Below, piece by piece: positions 1-8,205 of a stretch of DNA of 33,796 bases; positions within the stretch are counted from its first letter, which is position 1; each line of letters opens with the position of its first letter. The stretch is taken from positions 1 through 33,796 of the forward strand of contig JAYTQQ010000152.1 in the NCBI GenBank assembly GCA_043746635.1, given 5' to 3'. This DNA comes from JAYTQQ01 sp043746635. Its GTDB lineage: Bacteria; Bdellovibrionota; Bdellovibrionia; Bdellovibrionales; JAMPXM01. The notes beneath the pieces were generated by a model. The model saw only the letters and a program-made list of their open reading frames with translations, searched no databases and was not told where the DNA came from. The translations under genes and the position numbers were made by a program.

Positions 1-641
1 TGGGTGGCGGAGATTTCATCTGCATCGCTCCTCAGTGTGATCTCGATGATCAAATGAGAGAAGGGGCTGCTGGAGCACAAGAGCAACTTCGTAAGATCAA
101 AGTCTACGCGAGCTTCGAAGAATTCTTTACTACCGAGCCAGAGGGTCTTCGCATTGCGCTCAGCGCGCGGGACCTGCGTTCGAAGTCTTCTGAGTATTTA
201 GATGATCGTATGAAAGAAATGGCGGCACGCCCAAGCGTAGACTTTGAGAGGGTCTATTTGATATTTGGCCCCGAAGATGACGGCCTTTCTCATTCAGATT
301 TAACGATGGTCCACCACGTCTGCCGCCTACCTACCTACGGTGAGTTTACCAGTCTCAATATATCCCACGCGGTATTGCTCTCAACCTATCTTTTTAGTTC
401 AAACTTTGCGGGTCGCGAAATCGCTCAGCCCGTAGCAGAAAAAACTTCGCAGTTTTTTCCGCAGAAGACGATTCATGATTGGCTCGAAGTTTTAGGCTTT
501 AAGTTAGATAGCCGCTACGTGAATGCTGAAAAAACATTGTCTCGCATTTTGCTCGAAAACGAACCTTCCGTTGATGAACTGAGAGTTCTCGAATCGATTC
601 TTCAACAAAATATTCGTAAGCTCAAAGAAAAAGCCACTTAA
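1..641 (+). CDS. TrmJ-like tRNA 2'-O-methyltransferase (SpoU/SPOUT family), 5' partial
   Basis: The reading frame is open from base 3, before the first ATG at 54, so the gene begins outside the window and about 35-45 N-terminal residues are missing. The visible 212 residues contain the SPOUT knot motifs: VYLIFGPEDDGLS (the FGxExxGL SAM-binding loop), then CRLPTYGEFTSLNISHA (the SLNxS/A motif). An Ala-Gly-rich stretch before them (GAAGAQEQL) and a helical C-terminal extension fit TrmJ, which methylates position 32 of tRNAs, rather than TrmL or RlmB. The family call is solid; the exact target nucleotide is inferred. It converges on ribD with a 96-base gap that holds no clear hairpin. Confidence 0.75.
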   Translation, partial: GGGDFICIAPQCDLDDQMREGAAGAQEQLRKIKVYASFEEFFTTEPEGLRIALSARDLRSKSSEYLDDRMKEMAARPSVDFERVYLIFGPEDDGLSHSDLTMVHHVCRLPTYGEFTSLNISHAVLLSTYLFSSNFAGREIAQPVAEKTSQFFPQKTIHDWLEVLGFKLDSRYVNAEKTLSRILLENEPSVDELRVLESILQQNIRKLKEKAT

Positions 642-737
642 ATTATCCGACATTACACTTTGAGCGCAAGATCGTCACCCCAGCTGTAATGAATTCGGTC
701 GGCCACACATCTCTTTCTCCTTGTGATATGATTCAGT

Positions 738-1859
738 TTATATAGGGAGAAATTTAAGTGCGAGATACAAATCACGCCCCAGATGAACGGGCGTAAGCTC
801 GCTCGTTGTTCTTCTTTCAGAAAATTTTTCGGAACCAAAATGTTCAGTCCAAGAAACTCCGTGAGAGCCGCCAATCAATGTCGGTGCCATAAAAAGGTGA
901 AGCCTTTGAACTAAATTTTTTTCTAAAAAAGTCGCGAAGGTGTATGCTCCGCCCTCAACAAACACAGACTTCACATCCTTTTGCCACAAAAGTTCGAGCA
1001 AATGCGAAAGATCCATTTTGCCGGCTGCATTTCTTCGAACATGCAAAACATGTGGAGCCGCCGGCACATCGTTATATGTCGCAACCCAGATCTTTTCGAG
1101 CGGTCTCGTTTCGGTAAGCTTCGAAGATTTTAGATGAGGCAAACATTCTCCGCGAGGATCAATAATTACCACCGTATTTTGGTGGCCATCAAAGCCTGGC
1201 AAACGAATATTCAAACTCGGATCATCTTCTAAAAAAGTACGTTTACCGATCAATACCGCATCATATTGCGCACGCAAAACGTAAGAATACGAGCGAGCCA
1301 ACTCTCCGGTGATCCATTTGCTCTCGCCTGACCTCATGCTCATGCGTCCATCGAGAGAGGTCGCGACTTTCAAAGAAACAAAGGTCTTTTGCTCACTTTG
1401 ATTGTACAAAAATATTTCTACGAGGTCTTGAAGTTCTTGTTCAATTTCTTTATCCCCGCTGAATTGCTCGCATTTAATTCCGGCGGCGCGAACCATTTCG
1501 GCGCCACGCCCCGAAACTTTCGGATTTGGATCGAGCAAACCAAATGTCACTTCACTCAAAGGTAATTTCGCAAGAGCTTCCGCGCAAGGAGGAGTCCTGC
1601 CATAATGAGAGCACGGTTCGAGCGTGACAAAAACCTGTGCGCCTTCAAGCAATGCCGGGTTTTTCACGGCACGCAGAGCTTCAATTTCGGCATGAGGGCC
1701 ACCCACTTTTTTATGGTAACCGAGACTGACGAGTTGACCGTCACGAGATAAAATCACGCAACCCACAACAGGATTTGGAGAGACAAAGCCGTGGCCTTTT
1801 TTAGCTTCGGCAATTGCCAGCCTCATCGCTTCACCTGAAGAGATTATTTTTTCTGCCAT
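738..1859 (-). CDS. ribD: Bifunctional riboflavin biosynthesis deaminase/reductase RibD
   Basis: RibD carries out two successive riboflavin steps: deamination of the pyrimidine made from GTP and reduction of its ribose side chain. The N-terminal cytidine-deaminase-like domain shows the zinc site: HAE at residues 56-58 with catalytic Glu58, and PC...TPPC with Cys83 and Cys92. The reductase domain follows from about residue 160 (SLKVATSLDGRMS, later VFVEGG). At 373 residues it has the usual full length. The start overlaps the end of hmgA by 16 bases, so it is the last gene of the hppD-hmgA-ribD operon. No other riboflavin gene and no FMN riboswitch is seen here. Confidence 0.93.
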   Translation of the reverse strand: MAEKIISSGEAMRLAIAEAKKGHGFVSPNPVVGCVILSRDGQLVSLGYHKKVGGPHAEIEALRAVKNPALLEGAQVFVTLEPCSHYGRTPPCAEALAKLPLSEVTFGLLDPNPKVSGRGAEMVRAAGIKCEQFSGDKEIEQELQDLVEIFLYNQSEQKTFVSLKVATSLDGRMSMRSGESKWITGELARSYSYVLRAQYDAVLIGKRTFLEDDPSLNIRLPGFDGHQNTVVIIDPRGECLPHLKSSKLTETRPLEKIWVATYNDVPAAPHVLHVRRNAAGKMDLSHLLELLWQKDVKSVFVEGGAYTFATFLEKNLVQRLHLFMAPTLIGGSHGVSWTEHFGSEKFSERRTTSELTPVHLGRDLYLALKFLPI

Positions 1860-2953
1860 GACTTCCAGTATTCGAGAAGTTCGACTGACTCCATGGCCGG
1901 ATCACGCTTGAGAGGCCAGCGCGTATCGATCATCACCGCATACTCATCGGTGTGTGTTCGGGTTGAAGCTTTGTCGATCGCTTTTGGATGCGGCCCGTGC
2001 GGAAATCCTGCCGGATGAAAACTCATCATGCCCGCGTGTAAATTGTCGCGACTGAAAAAATCACCTGCGTGATAGAAAAGAACTTCGTCGTAGTCCATAT
2101 TCTGGTGATAAAATGGAACTTTCAGAGCATCGGCATCTTCTTCAAGCGGACGCGGACAAAAAGTACAAATCACGAAGTTATTGGCCACAAAAGTCGAGTG
2201 CACACTTGGCGGGAGGTGCGCGCGGTGACTCATGATCGGCATCAAATGTTCGATATGTAGAGTGAACGGAAAAAGATCGCCCTTCCAACCTTTGACGTCG
2301 AAAATATTCGCGTCATAAGAAATCCTGGTGATCTCTTCGCTGTGTTTAATCTGAATTTCACGAATATCGACATTTTTTTCTTTCATGAAAACATTGAGCG
2401 CCTCAAGGTCTGGCGTGCCAATTGCGTTGATGTCGTAGGGTACGTGGCGTCCGACTATACCGCGATCGGGCTCTCTAAAATGGCTCGTGCGATTTTCAAT
2501 GACGAAAAACTCAGACGGCTCATCTAAGAAAAAACTATGGGTCATACATTTCTGAATGCAAACGTACGTACCAGCATTGAATTTTAGAAGACCGTACTCG
2601 GTGAGGACGCTACCTGAACCTTTATGGCAAAAGTACATCCAGTCACCATCGGCGTTTCGAATACCCACGGGCTTAAGCGATGGTTTCATCCAAGCATACG
2701 AAAGTGTAACGTCGTTGTTATAAAGCATGCGTTGCCTAAAATCATCTTGAGAAACGTGATTCAATTTGATGACGTCAAACATTCGAGGCTTGAGGTTTCC
2801 TTCAATGTTTGTCCAGCGGGTGCTGGGTTTTTCTTTAATCAAATGCGAAACGGGTCCAAAGAATCCGCCTTCGCCTTGCTCTTCTTCGAAGCGCCCTTCG
2901 GGAATTCCTTTGTGGGCCTGTCTTGTCGGATCACCTTGTTTGAAGTGATACAT
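1844..2953 (-). CDS. hmgA: Homogentisate 1,2-dioxygenase (short bacterial form)
   Basis: A cupin-fold Fe(II) ring-cleaving enzyme that opens homogentisate to maleylacetoacetate in tyrosine degradation. At 369 residues it is shorter than the classical enzyme of about 430-440. Likely metal ligands are His283 (FYHQN), Glu290 (DYDEV) and His319 (FPHGPHP), matching the conserved His-Glu-His set. Its ATG shares one base with the TAA of hppD (TAATG), which implies translational coupling to the enzyme that makes its substrate. Maleylacetoacetate isomerase and fumarylacetoacetase are not in the window. The ligand assignment is by eye; synteny makes the function firm. Confidence 0.88.
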   Translation of the reverse strand: MYHFKQGDPTRQAHKGIPEGRFEEEQGEGGFFGPVSHLIKEKPSTRWTNIEGNLKPRMFDVIKLNHVSQDDFRQRMLYNNDVTLSYAWMKPSLKPVGIRNADGDWMYFCHKGSGSVLTEYGLLKFNAGTYVCIQKCMTHSFFLDEPSEFFVIENRTSHFREPDRGIVGRHVPYDINAIGTPDLEALNVFMKEKNVDIREIQIKHSEEITRISYDANIFDVKGWKGDLFPFTLHIEHLMPIMSHRAHLPPSVHSTFVANNFVICTFCPRPLEEDADALKVPFYHQNMDYDEVLFYHAGDFFSRDNLHAGMMSFHPAGFPHGPHPKAIDKASTRTHTDEYAVMIDTRWPLKRDPAMESVELLEYWKSWQKK

Positions 2954-4014
2954 TACAAAACCCCACGCTTCGCTTGATCCGCTTCCATCGCGTCGAAAAG
3001 TGCTTGAAAATTACCATCACCGAAACCGTCGTGACCACGTCGTTGAATCAGCTCAATAAAGATCGGACCAAATTGATTTTTAGTAAAAAGTTGCAAGAGG
3101 TAGCCCTCCTTGTCTCCGTCGGCGAGAATCGCGAGACGCTTTAACTCTGCCAAATCTTCTTTCACATTCGGAAGACGACCCGGAAGCATATCGTAGTAAG
3201 CATCGGTTGGACGGTCTAAGAAATCGACGCCCATCTTGCCGAGCGCCTCAACTTCGCGAACGATATTGTCGGTCAAAAAAGCGACGTGCTGAATGCCCGA
3301 CCCTTTATATTCATCAAGGTACTCTTGAATTTGTGAGTAGCCTTCTGTTGGCTCATTGATTGGAATCGAAAACTTTTTACATGGTGACTGCATCGCCTTT
3401 GAAATCAAACCCGTTTTTTTACCGCGAATATCGAAATACTTTTGTTCTTTAAATCCAAAAATCTTTTCGTAAAATTCAGACCATTTGTTCATTTCACCAC
3501 GCGGAACGTTGTTGGTGAGGTGATCGATGACGCTCAAGTTATTTCCGGTTGGGTAATGATTGTCGCTCAAGAATTCAAACTTTTTATAAATATCGCCGCG
3601 ATCAAAAGTTGGTGCACCATTCGGAGACGGAGTATATTGATCAACGAAGTATACAAGTGAATCGCCGATCCCGTAAATTGCGGGCATTGGCCAAGAAGAC
3701 GATTTTTCTCCGCCAGTGAAAGGGCGTGCACCGCGCTTTACCGCTTCGTCAAATGCTTGCTTAGCATTTTTGACTCTCATGCCCATCCCGCAGATCGATG
3801 GCCCATGCATTTTCTTAAATTCGGATGCGAATGAATTTTCTGTTTGGTTGATCACGAAATTAATATCGTTTTGTCTGAAGAGCTTCAGCGGTAAAGTTTT
3901 GTGCTGAGCGACTTCGGTCATTCCGAATTGTTTGAATTTATTTGAGAGCGTTTTATCGTCGTCTGCACAAAATTCTAAGAACTCAATTCCGTCTAATCCA
4001 AGTGGATTTTGCAT
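2953..4014 (-). CDS. hppD: 4-hydroxyphenylpyruvate dioxygenase
   Basis: Converts 4-hydroxyphenylpyruvate to homogentisate, the substrate of the next gene. The two VOC-type domains are visible. Expected Fe(II) ligands are His165 (VIDHLTNNV), His243 (GIQHVAF) and Glu321 (FIELIQR), and the family C-terminal gate helix FGDGNFQALFDAMEADQ is intact. I chose the ATG at 4014 rather than an in-frame start 30 bases upstream: it gives the usual length (353 residues), begins directly with the conserved domain, and is preceded by AAGGGG. The operon appears to have its own promoter in the short gap after lspA. Confidence 0.93.
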   Translation of the reverse strand: MQNPLGLDGIEFLEFCADDDKTLSNKFKQFGMTEVAQHKTLPLKLFRQNDINFVINQTENSFASEFKKMHGPSICGMGMRVKNAKQAFDEAVKRGARPFTGGEKSSSWPMPAIYGIGDSLVYFVDQYTPSPNGAPTFDRGDIYKKFEFLSDNHYPTGNNLSVIDHLTNNVPRGEMNKWSEFYEKIFGFKEQKYFDIRGKKTGLISKAMQSPCKKFSIPINEPTEGYSQIQEYLDEYKGSGIQHVAFLTDNIVREVEALGKMGVDFLDRPTDAYYDMLPGRLPNVKEDLAELKRLAILADGDKEGYLLQLFTKNQFGPIFIELIQRRGHDGFGDGNFQALFDAMEADQAKRGVL

Positions 4015-4055
4015 GAGGGGGCCCCTTTTTTGTCTACTCGCCAATATTCGGGATA

Positions 4056-4084
4056 TTTATATATGGGAGACGAGATGAAAACAA
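4056..4084 (-). promoter_or_regulatory. Probable sigma-70 promoter of hppD-hmgA-ribD
   Basis: On the minus strand TTGTTT (4084-4079) and TATAAA (4061-4056) are separated by 17 bases. The -10 is a strong match and the -35 is partial. Transcription would begin near 4049, leaving a leader of about 35 bases with AAGGGG before the hppD ATG. The site fits exactly into the gap after the lspA stop codon. Confidence 0.45.
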
Positions 4085-4087
4085 GTC

Positions 4088-4621
4088 TTAGGCAGTTTTC
4101 GGAGGCTTTGGCGCAAAATACGATCCAAATACCATAAAACAGATGCCGACCACAATCGCAAAATCTGCGATGTTAAAAATGCCGGTACGTAGGGGGCCCA
4201 AGCCCATATTCATAAAATCTACGACGCGTTGGTAAAGAAGGCGATCCCACAAATTTCCGAGGCCGCCGCCGACCAGTAGGGCCAATCCCAATTGTTGAGC
4301 GCGGTCGGTTTGGGCGCGAAAGAGTGAAGCGACCGCAAAAATCAGAAACAAAGCCACCAGAACGGTGAAAATCCAAAAGCGCATTTCTGCCGACATTCCC
4401 CCACCTAAACCTAAAAAAGCACCCGGGTTTTCGGCGTATTCGAGACGAAAAAATCCATTCCAGTATTCGATGACGTCATGCGAACGCAGAGAAAGCTTCG
4501 CCCAGTTTTTGGTATATTGATCGAGCGCGATCGTGCCTATTAAAATCAGGAGCACCACGATCATATCGCGAATTCTTTTATTACGACTTCTATGAGAAAC
4601 TTCAAGATTCTGTATCGCCAT
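4088..4621 (-). CDS. lspA: Lipoprotein signal peptidase (signal peptidase II)
   Basis: An inner-membrane aspartyl protease that cleaves signal peptides of diacylated prolipoproteins. Family boxes are present: DQYTK, ENPGAFLGLG, GGGLGNLWDRL, RVVDF and FNIADFA. The catalytic aspartates are Asp135 (VVDF) and Asp153 (NIAD), counted from the ATG at 4621. Four membrane helices are apparent, and the total is 177 residues. A TTG nine bases upstream is unlikely as start because it lies immediately after the promoter -10 box, upstream of the expected transcription start. Likely clients in the window include the lipoproteins at 10358 and 13943. Confidence 0.95.
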   Translation of the reverse strand: MAIQNLEVSHRSRNKRIRDMIVVLLILIGTIALDQYTKNWAKLSLRSHDVIEYWNGFFRLEYAENPGAFLGLGGGMSAEMRFWIFTVLVALFLIFAVASLFRAQTDRAQQLGLALLVGGGLGNLWDRLLYQRVVDFMNMGLGPLRTGIFNIADFAIVVGICFMVFGSYFAPKPPKTA

Positions 4622-4630
4622 GGCGTTCAA

Positions 4631-4658
4631 TTTATATTTATGTGGCGATGGCTGTCAA
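4631..4658 (-). promoter_or_regulatory. Strong sigma-70 promoter of lspA, probably leaderless
   Basis: The minus strand carries a perfect TTGACA (4658-4653), 16 bases, then TATAAA (4636-4631). The lspA ATG at 4621 lies 9 bases past the -10 box, so the transcript would start only about 3-4 bases before the start codon. No Shine-Dalgarno sequence is present, as expected for a leaderless message. Confidence 0.65.
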
Positions 4659-4663
4659 CGTAC

Positions 4664-4692
4664 TAGACCTTGCCGCAAACTTTCGCTATGTT
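4664..4692 (+). promoter_or_regulatory. Candidate promoter of the rhodanese gene, probably leaderless
   Basis: TAGACC (4664-4669), 17 bases, TATGTT (4687-4692); each box matches consensus at 4 of 6. The -10 ends 6 bases before the ATG at 4699. It lies back to back with the lspA promoter: the two -35 boxes are 5 bases apart. Confidence 0.4.
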
Positions 4693-4698
4693 CTCGCC

Positions 4699-5052
4699 AT
4701 GTCTATTTTTAAAAACACAATTGCGAATTCGGACTTTAGTGGCGTCCTCGACGTTCATGCTGAAGATCTTCATGACTCACTTGGTAAGGTCATTTTGATC
4801 GACGTGAGGCAGCCGGACGAATTTACGGGTGAGCTCGGCCACATCGAAAACGCAAGCCTCATCCCGCTTGCAACGCTTCCGCAAGAGATCGACAAGATTT
4901 CACCGGATCAGACGATCGTCTTTGTGTGTCGCAGCGGCGGAAGATCTGCACGCGCCACTGCTTTTGCACTCGAATCTGGCTTAAGCGCAGTATATAATCT
5001 AAAGGGAGGAATGCTGCGCTGGAATCAACTGGGATTTGAAGTCAAAAAGTAA
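4699..5052 (+). CDS. Single-domain rhodanese-like protein
   Basis: A 117-residue sulfurtransferase-type domain. VILIDVRQPDEF and GHIENASLIPL are the standard rhodanese boxes, and the active loop CRSGGRS carries the persulfide-forming Cys77. Members move sulfane sulfur or detoxify thiol-reactive compounds; the substrate cannot be read from sequence. I chose the ATG at 4699. A GTG at 4642 would add 19 atypical residues and lie inside the lspA promoter. No Shine-Dalgarno sequence precedes 4699, consistent with a leaderless transcript. The next gene begins 34 bases downstream, so the two may be cotranscribed. Confidence 0.85.
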   Translation: MSIFKNTIANSDFSGVLDVHAEDLHDSLGKVILIDVRQPDEFTGELGHIENASLIPLATLPQEIDKISPDQTIVFVCRSGGRSARATAFALESGLSAVYNLKGGMLRWNQLGFEVKK

Positions 5053-5086
5053 GAGTTCAAAAATAATCGCACTCCTTCAGAAAAAT

Positions 5087-6502
5087 ATGTCACAACAAAA
5101 AGTATTCGTTAATCGCACCTTAAACTTAAGAAAAATTAAATACATTGGCCTCGATATGGATCACACTCTCGTGCGCTACAACAGTCAGGCATTCGAAAAG
5201 CTTGCGCATGAAAGTATGGTCAAGAAGCTGGTCGAACAAAAAAGTTACCCTGCAAAGATCTTGAATCTCAAGTTCGATTTTGATCTCGCCATTCGCGGGC
5301 TCGTCATCGATCGCAAACGGGGTAATCTTTTAAAAGTCAGCCGTCACGGAGCCATCCGCGCAAGCTTTCATGGAACAAAGCCAATCGATTTTCATACTCA
5401 GCAGTCTGATTACAAATCGATTTATATCGACTTGTCTGAATCTGCAAAATACATGGCCATCGATACGACTTTTTCAATTTCGATCGCAACATTGTTTGCA
5501 CAGTTGGTAGATGAAAAAGATCGTAACGAAGATGCTTTTCCTGACTACGATACGATTGCGGGCGATCTTATGTACGTGCTCGATCAATCTCATCGCGACG
5601 GAAGCCTTAAAGATGTCGTCGCCAAGAATCTCGATACTTACATCGTGAAAGATCCCGAAGCAGTCGCCGGGCTTGAGCGTTTTAAAAAGCACGACAAGAA
5701 AATTTTTATTCTAACGAACTCAGATTATTCTTACAGTAAGTTGTTGCTCGACTTTGCCGTGAATCCATTTTTGAAAGAACATGATTCTTGGATGGACCTT
5801 TTCGAAATCGTCGTGACCAATGCTCAGAAGCCGCGATTCTTCTTTGATAATTTGCGTTTCTTAAAAATTAGTCCCGAAGACGGAAGCATGACCAACTACG
5901 AAGGTAAACTCTCGAAAGGAATTTACCAAGGCGGATGTGCGGCCAAATTCACCGCGGATCTCGGAGTTGAAGGCGACGATATTCTTTATATCGGAGATCA
6001 TATCTACGGCGATATCTTGCGTTTAAAAAAAGACTGCAACTGGAGAACCGCGCTCGTCGTCGAAGAACTCGAAACCGAGATCAAGAATGCAGAACACGCT
6101 CATCCTTATTTTGATAAGATTGCGGCCCTGATGCTCGCGAAAGAACCTTTCGAGCACGATCTCGTTGATGAGATCTCTAAGAAAATTGAGTTCGGTAAAA
6201 TTAAAAAAGATAAAAAGCCTTCTGACCCCCATGAAGAAACTATCACGAGTCTTCAAAATAAATTGGCCGAGCTCGATAAGCAGATTAGTCCGTTGATTAA
6301 GAAGCAACAATCAATGTTCAACGCTAACTGGGGTGAGGTTTTTAGAGCCGGCAATGAAGAAAGTTATTTTGCCAGCCAGGTCGATCGTTTCGCCTGCATT
6401 TACATGGCAAGATTGTCGGATTTGCTCGAGCTCTCCCCTCGCACCTATTTCCGGGCGGCCCGAAGACCTCTTGCGCACGAAATTGCGCTGAAGCTGACGT
6501 AA
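5087..6502 (+). CDS. HAD-type cytosolic 5'-nucleotidase (cN-II / HAD-IG family)
   Basis: The N-terminal motif GLDMDHTLVRYN holds nucleophile Asp23 and Asp25 and is typical of the purine 5'-nucleotidase cN-II branch of HAD phosphatases. FILTNSDYSY provides motif II and ILYIGDHIYGDIL the metal-binding motif IV. The long C-terminal helical part (two Glu/Lys-rich helices, then NWGEVFRAGNEESYFASQV) is also characteristic. Likely role: hydrolysis of purine nucleoside monophosphates in the cytoplasm; the substrate is inferred from family. The ATG at 5087 gives 471 residues; a TTG at 5036 overlapping the rhodanese gene is less likely. No clear ribosome binding site is visible. Confidence 0.85.
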   Translation: MSQQKVFVNRTLNLRKIKYIGLDMDHTLVRYNSQAFEKLAHESMVKKLVEQKSYPAKILNLKFDFDLAIRGLVIDRKRGNLLKVSRHGAIRASFHGTKPIDFHTQQSDYKSIYIDLSESAKYMAIDTTFSISIATLFAQLVDEKDRNEDAFPDYDTIAGDLMYVLDQSHRDGSLKDVVAKNLDTYIVKDPEAVAGLERFKKHDKKIFILTNSDYSYSKLLLDFAVNPFLKEHDSWMDLFEIVVTNAQKPRFFFDNLRFLKISPEDGSMTNYEGKLSKGIYQGGCAAKFTADLGVEGDDILYIGDHIYGDILRLKKDCNWRTALVVEELETEIKNAEHAHPYFDKIAALMLAKEPFEHDLVDEISKKIEFGKIKKDKKPSDPHEETITSLQNKLAELDKQISPLIKKQQSMFNANWGEVFRAGNEESYFASQVDRFACIYMARLSDLLELSPRTYFRAARRPLAHEIALKLT

Positions 6503-6524
6503 GATACCTTTTTCCGCTCTTTGA

Positions 6525-6541
6525 CTGCCTTTTTTGGGCAG
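6525..6541 (+). terminator. Weak hairpin after the nucleotidase gene
   Basis: CTGCC (6525-6529) pairs with GGCAG (6537-6541) around a T-rich 7-base loop, 22 bases after the stop codon. No T tract follows the stem, so an intrinsic terminator is only a possibility. Confidence 0.25.
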
Positions 6542-6666
6542 CCATTTCTCTCACCGTTTAAGATGGCTTAGGCCGCTTCTCAGATCGACAGAAAGCCCAC
6601 AAACCCGCTTTGTGTAAGGAGAATTTACAATAGCCGGTGGCATTTGTTTTGCTCTTGTTAAGCCAT

Positions 6667-8205
6667 ATGGATGATTTAAAAATCGATAGGACTTCGAACG
6701 CCTCTGCCTCAATAGGCCTCGCTTCTCCCGAAACAAAATTAGGCTTTCAAGCTCTTTCAAAGGGCCGTGTCGTTTTGTTTCTGATTCTTGTTTGTCTTAT
6801 CTTCTCAAGCTTTCAATATTTTAAACCCGCAACCGCCGCTGCGACTCTCGCGACAATCTCGACGATGAATTTTCAGCCGCCGAAAGGGATTTCAGACGAA
6901 GAAATTCTCAGTGCTGATTCGTCGGCGCTCGTTGAGTCCGATCTTCCGACGTCTACTCTTCACGAAAACGATGTCGATACCCAGACGGCTGCGGTTGCAT
7001 CTAATTCTCTTATTTTTGATCGCGTCCGTATTTTAAGCGATTATAAAAATAGAATTTCTCAGGATTTTCATGTTCCTCAAGGTCTCAGTTTACGGGTTCA
7101 GTTTTGGTTTGATGTTTATACTAAATACGGTCTTGAAGAACGTGTGATCCATTCTCAAAAATATCCATGGTTGATTTTTAAAGTAATCGACGTGGCCCCG
7201 ATTCTTTATGCCGAATCACCGAGCCTTCAGTGGCTTCGCAATCAAAATGCCGATAACATCGTTCACGCGGAACTTCGCCGAACGAAGTTCCAACTCATAA
7301 AGATTGCTCACTCAAAATCGCTCGAGAAACTCACTGAAGAAGAACAACTTCTCGTTGCGGTTCTTCAGGCGCTTCCCGGTAAGCTTCAAAGAAATGCTCA
7401 ACTTGTTGCGAGTAGTCTCCGTATTCAAACCGGTCAGAAAGAAGTCTTTCAAGAAGGCCTTTCGATCAGCCGTCAGTTTCTTCCGCAGATGGATGAAATT
7501 TTTAAAGCCCAGAAACTTCCGTCAGAGCTAACCCGAATTCCGCTGGTTGAAAGTAGCTTTAACGACTTAGCCACAAGCAAAGCTGGCGCGAGTGGCGTTT
7601 GGCAATTCATCGGAAACACCGGCAAAAAGTTTTTGATGGTCAATAGCAATATCGATGAAAGACGTTCTCCAATTAAATCAGCCTATGCCGCAGCACTTGT
7701 TCTTAAAGAAGATTATATGCTCCTCAAGCATCAGTGGCCTCTTGCAGTAACGGCTTACAACCACGGTCCCGGTGGTGTCAGACATGCGGCTAAGACTTCG
7801 AAATCCTATGAGCTAGCAACGATTCTCACAAAATACCAATCTAAATCTTTTGGCTTTGCGACGAGCAATTATTATTCGGAGTTTTTAGCTGCGCTCTATG
7901 CAGAAAAATATCAGGACGAAATTTTTGGAGCCGCAGGCCCCGATGAAGATAATCATACTCAAGTGGTTCGCCTTTCTCGTAAGATGCGCGCCAATGAGCT
8001 TTTAAGCAAAATCGATATGCCGGCCGATGATTTTATTGATTTGAATCCGGAGCTAAGAAAAGCGGTTCAGAAGAATGCGCCTCTTCCAAAAGGATTTAAG
8101 CTTCATATCCCTGCGGATAAAAAGCTTTCAGATCCGAAGATTTTTGTGAAAATTTCGCCGCCCGCCTATAGCAAAGCCGTCGCTTTAACTGAGACAGAGT
8201 ACTAG
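6667..8205 (+). CDS. Membrane-anchored lytic transglycosylase, MltD type
   Basis: Cleaves peptidoglycan glycan strands to 1,6-anhydro products in the periplasm. Numbering from the upstream GTG at 6637, the SLT domain spans about residues 280-400: LPSELTRIPLVESSFN carries catalytic Glu305, followed by SKAGASGVWQF and AVTAYNHGPGGV. One membrane anchor lies at about residues 43-62, then a low-complexity stretch, a helical region at 125-270, and a C-terminal LysM-like segment (ANELLSKIDMPADDFIDLNP). The ATG at 6667 gives a normal cytoplasmic tail before the anchor. AAGGAG at 6616 is 15 bases before the GTG, too far for a good site, so the start is uncertain. The 3' end overlaps the next gene by 4 bases. 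Confidence 0.85.
   Translation: MDDLKIDRTSNASASIGLASPETKLGFQALSKGRVVLFLILVCLIFSSFQYFKPATAAATLATISTMNFQPPKGISDEEILSADSSALVESDLPTSTLHENDVDTQTAAVASNSLIFDRVRILSDYKNRISQDFHVPQGLSLRVQFWFDVYTKYGLEERVIHSQKYPWLIFKVIDVAPILYAESPSLQWLRNQNADNIVHAELRRTKFQLIKIAHSKSLEKLTEEEQLLVAVLQALPGKLQRNAQLVASSLRIQTGQKEVFQEGLSISRQFLPQMDEIFKAQKLPSELTRIPLVESSFNDLATSKAGASGVWQFIGNTGKKFLMVNSNIDERRSPIKSAYAAALVLKEDYMLLKHQWPLAVTAYNHGPGGVRHAAKTSKSYELATILTKYQSKSFGFATSNYYSEFLAALYAEKYQDEIFGAAGPDEDNHTQVVRLSRKMRANELLSKIDMPADDFIDLNPELRKAVQKNAPLPKGFKLHIPADKKLSDPKIFVKISPPAYSKAVALTETEY

Noticed and set aside
653..874. Minus-strand frame ending HYSWGDDLALKV, considered as a duplicated RibD tail
   Set aside because: The similarity to the RibD end (GRDLYLALKF) is only a few residues, it overlaps ribD in another frame, and ribD itself is complete.
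4993..5013. Perfect TATAAT followed by AAAGGGAGG and an ATG inside the rhodanese gene
   Set aside because: There is no acceptable -35 at 16-18 bases, and the ATG only opens the last 13 codons of the rhodanese frame. Chance is likely, though a weak promoter for the nucleotidase gene cannot be excluded.
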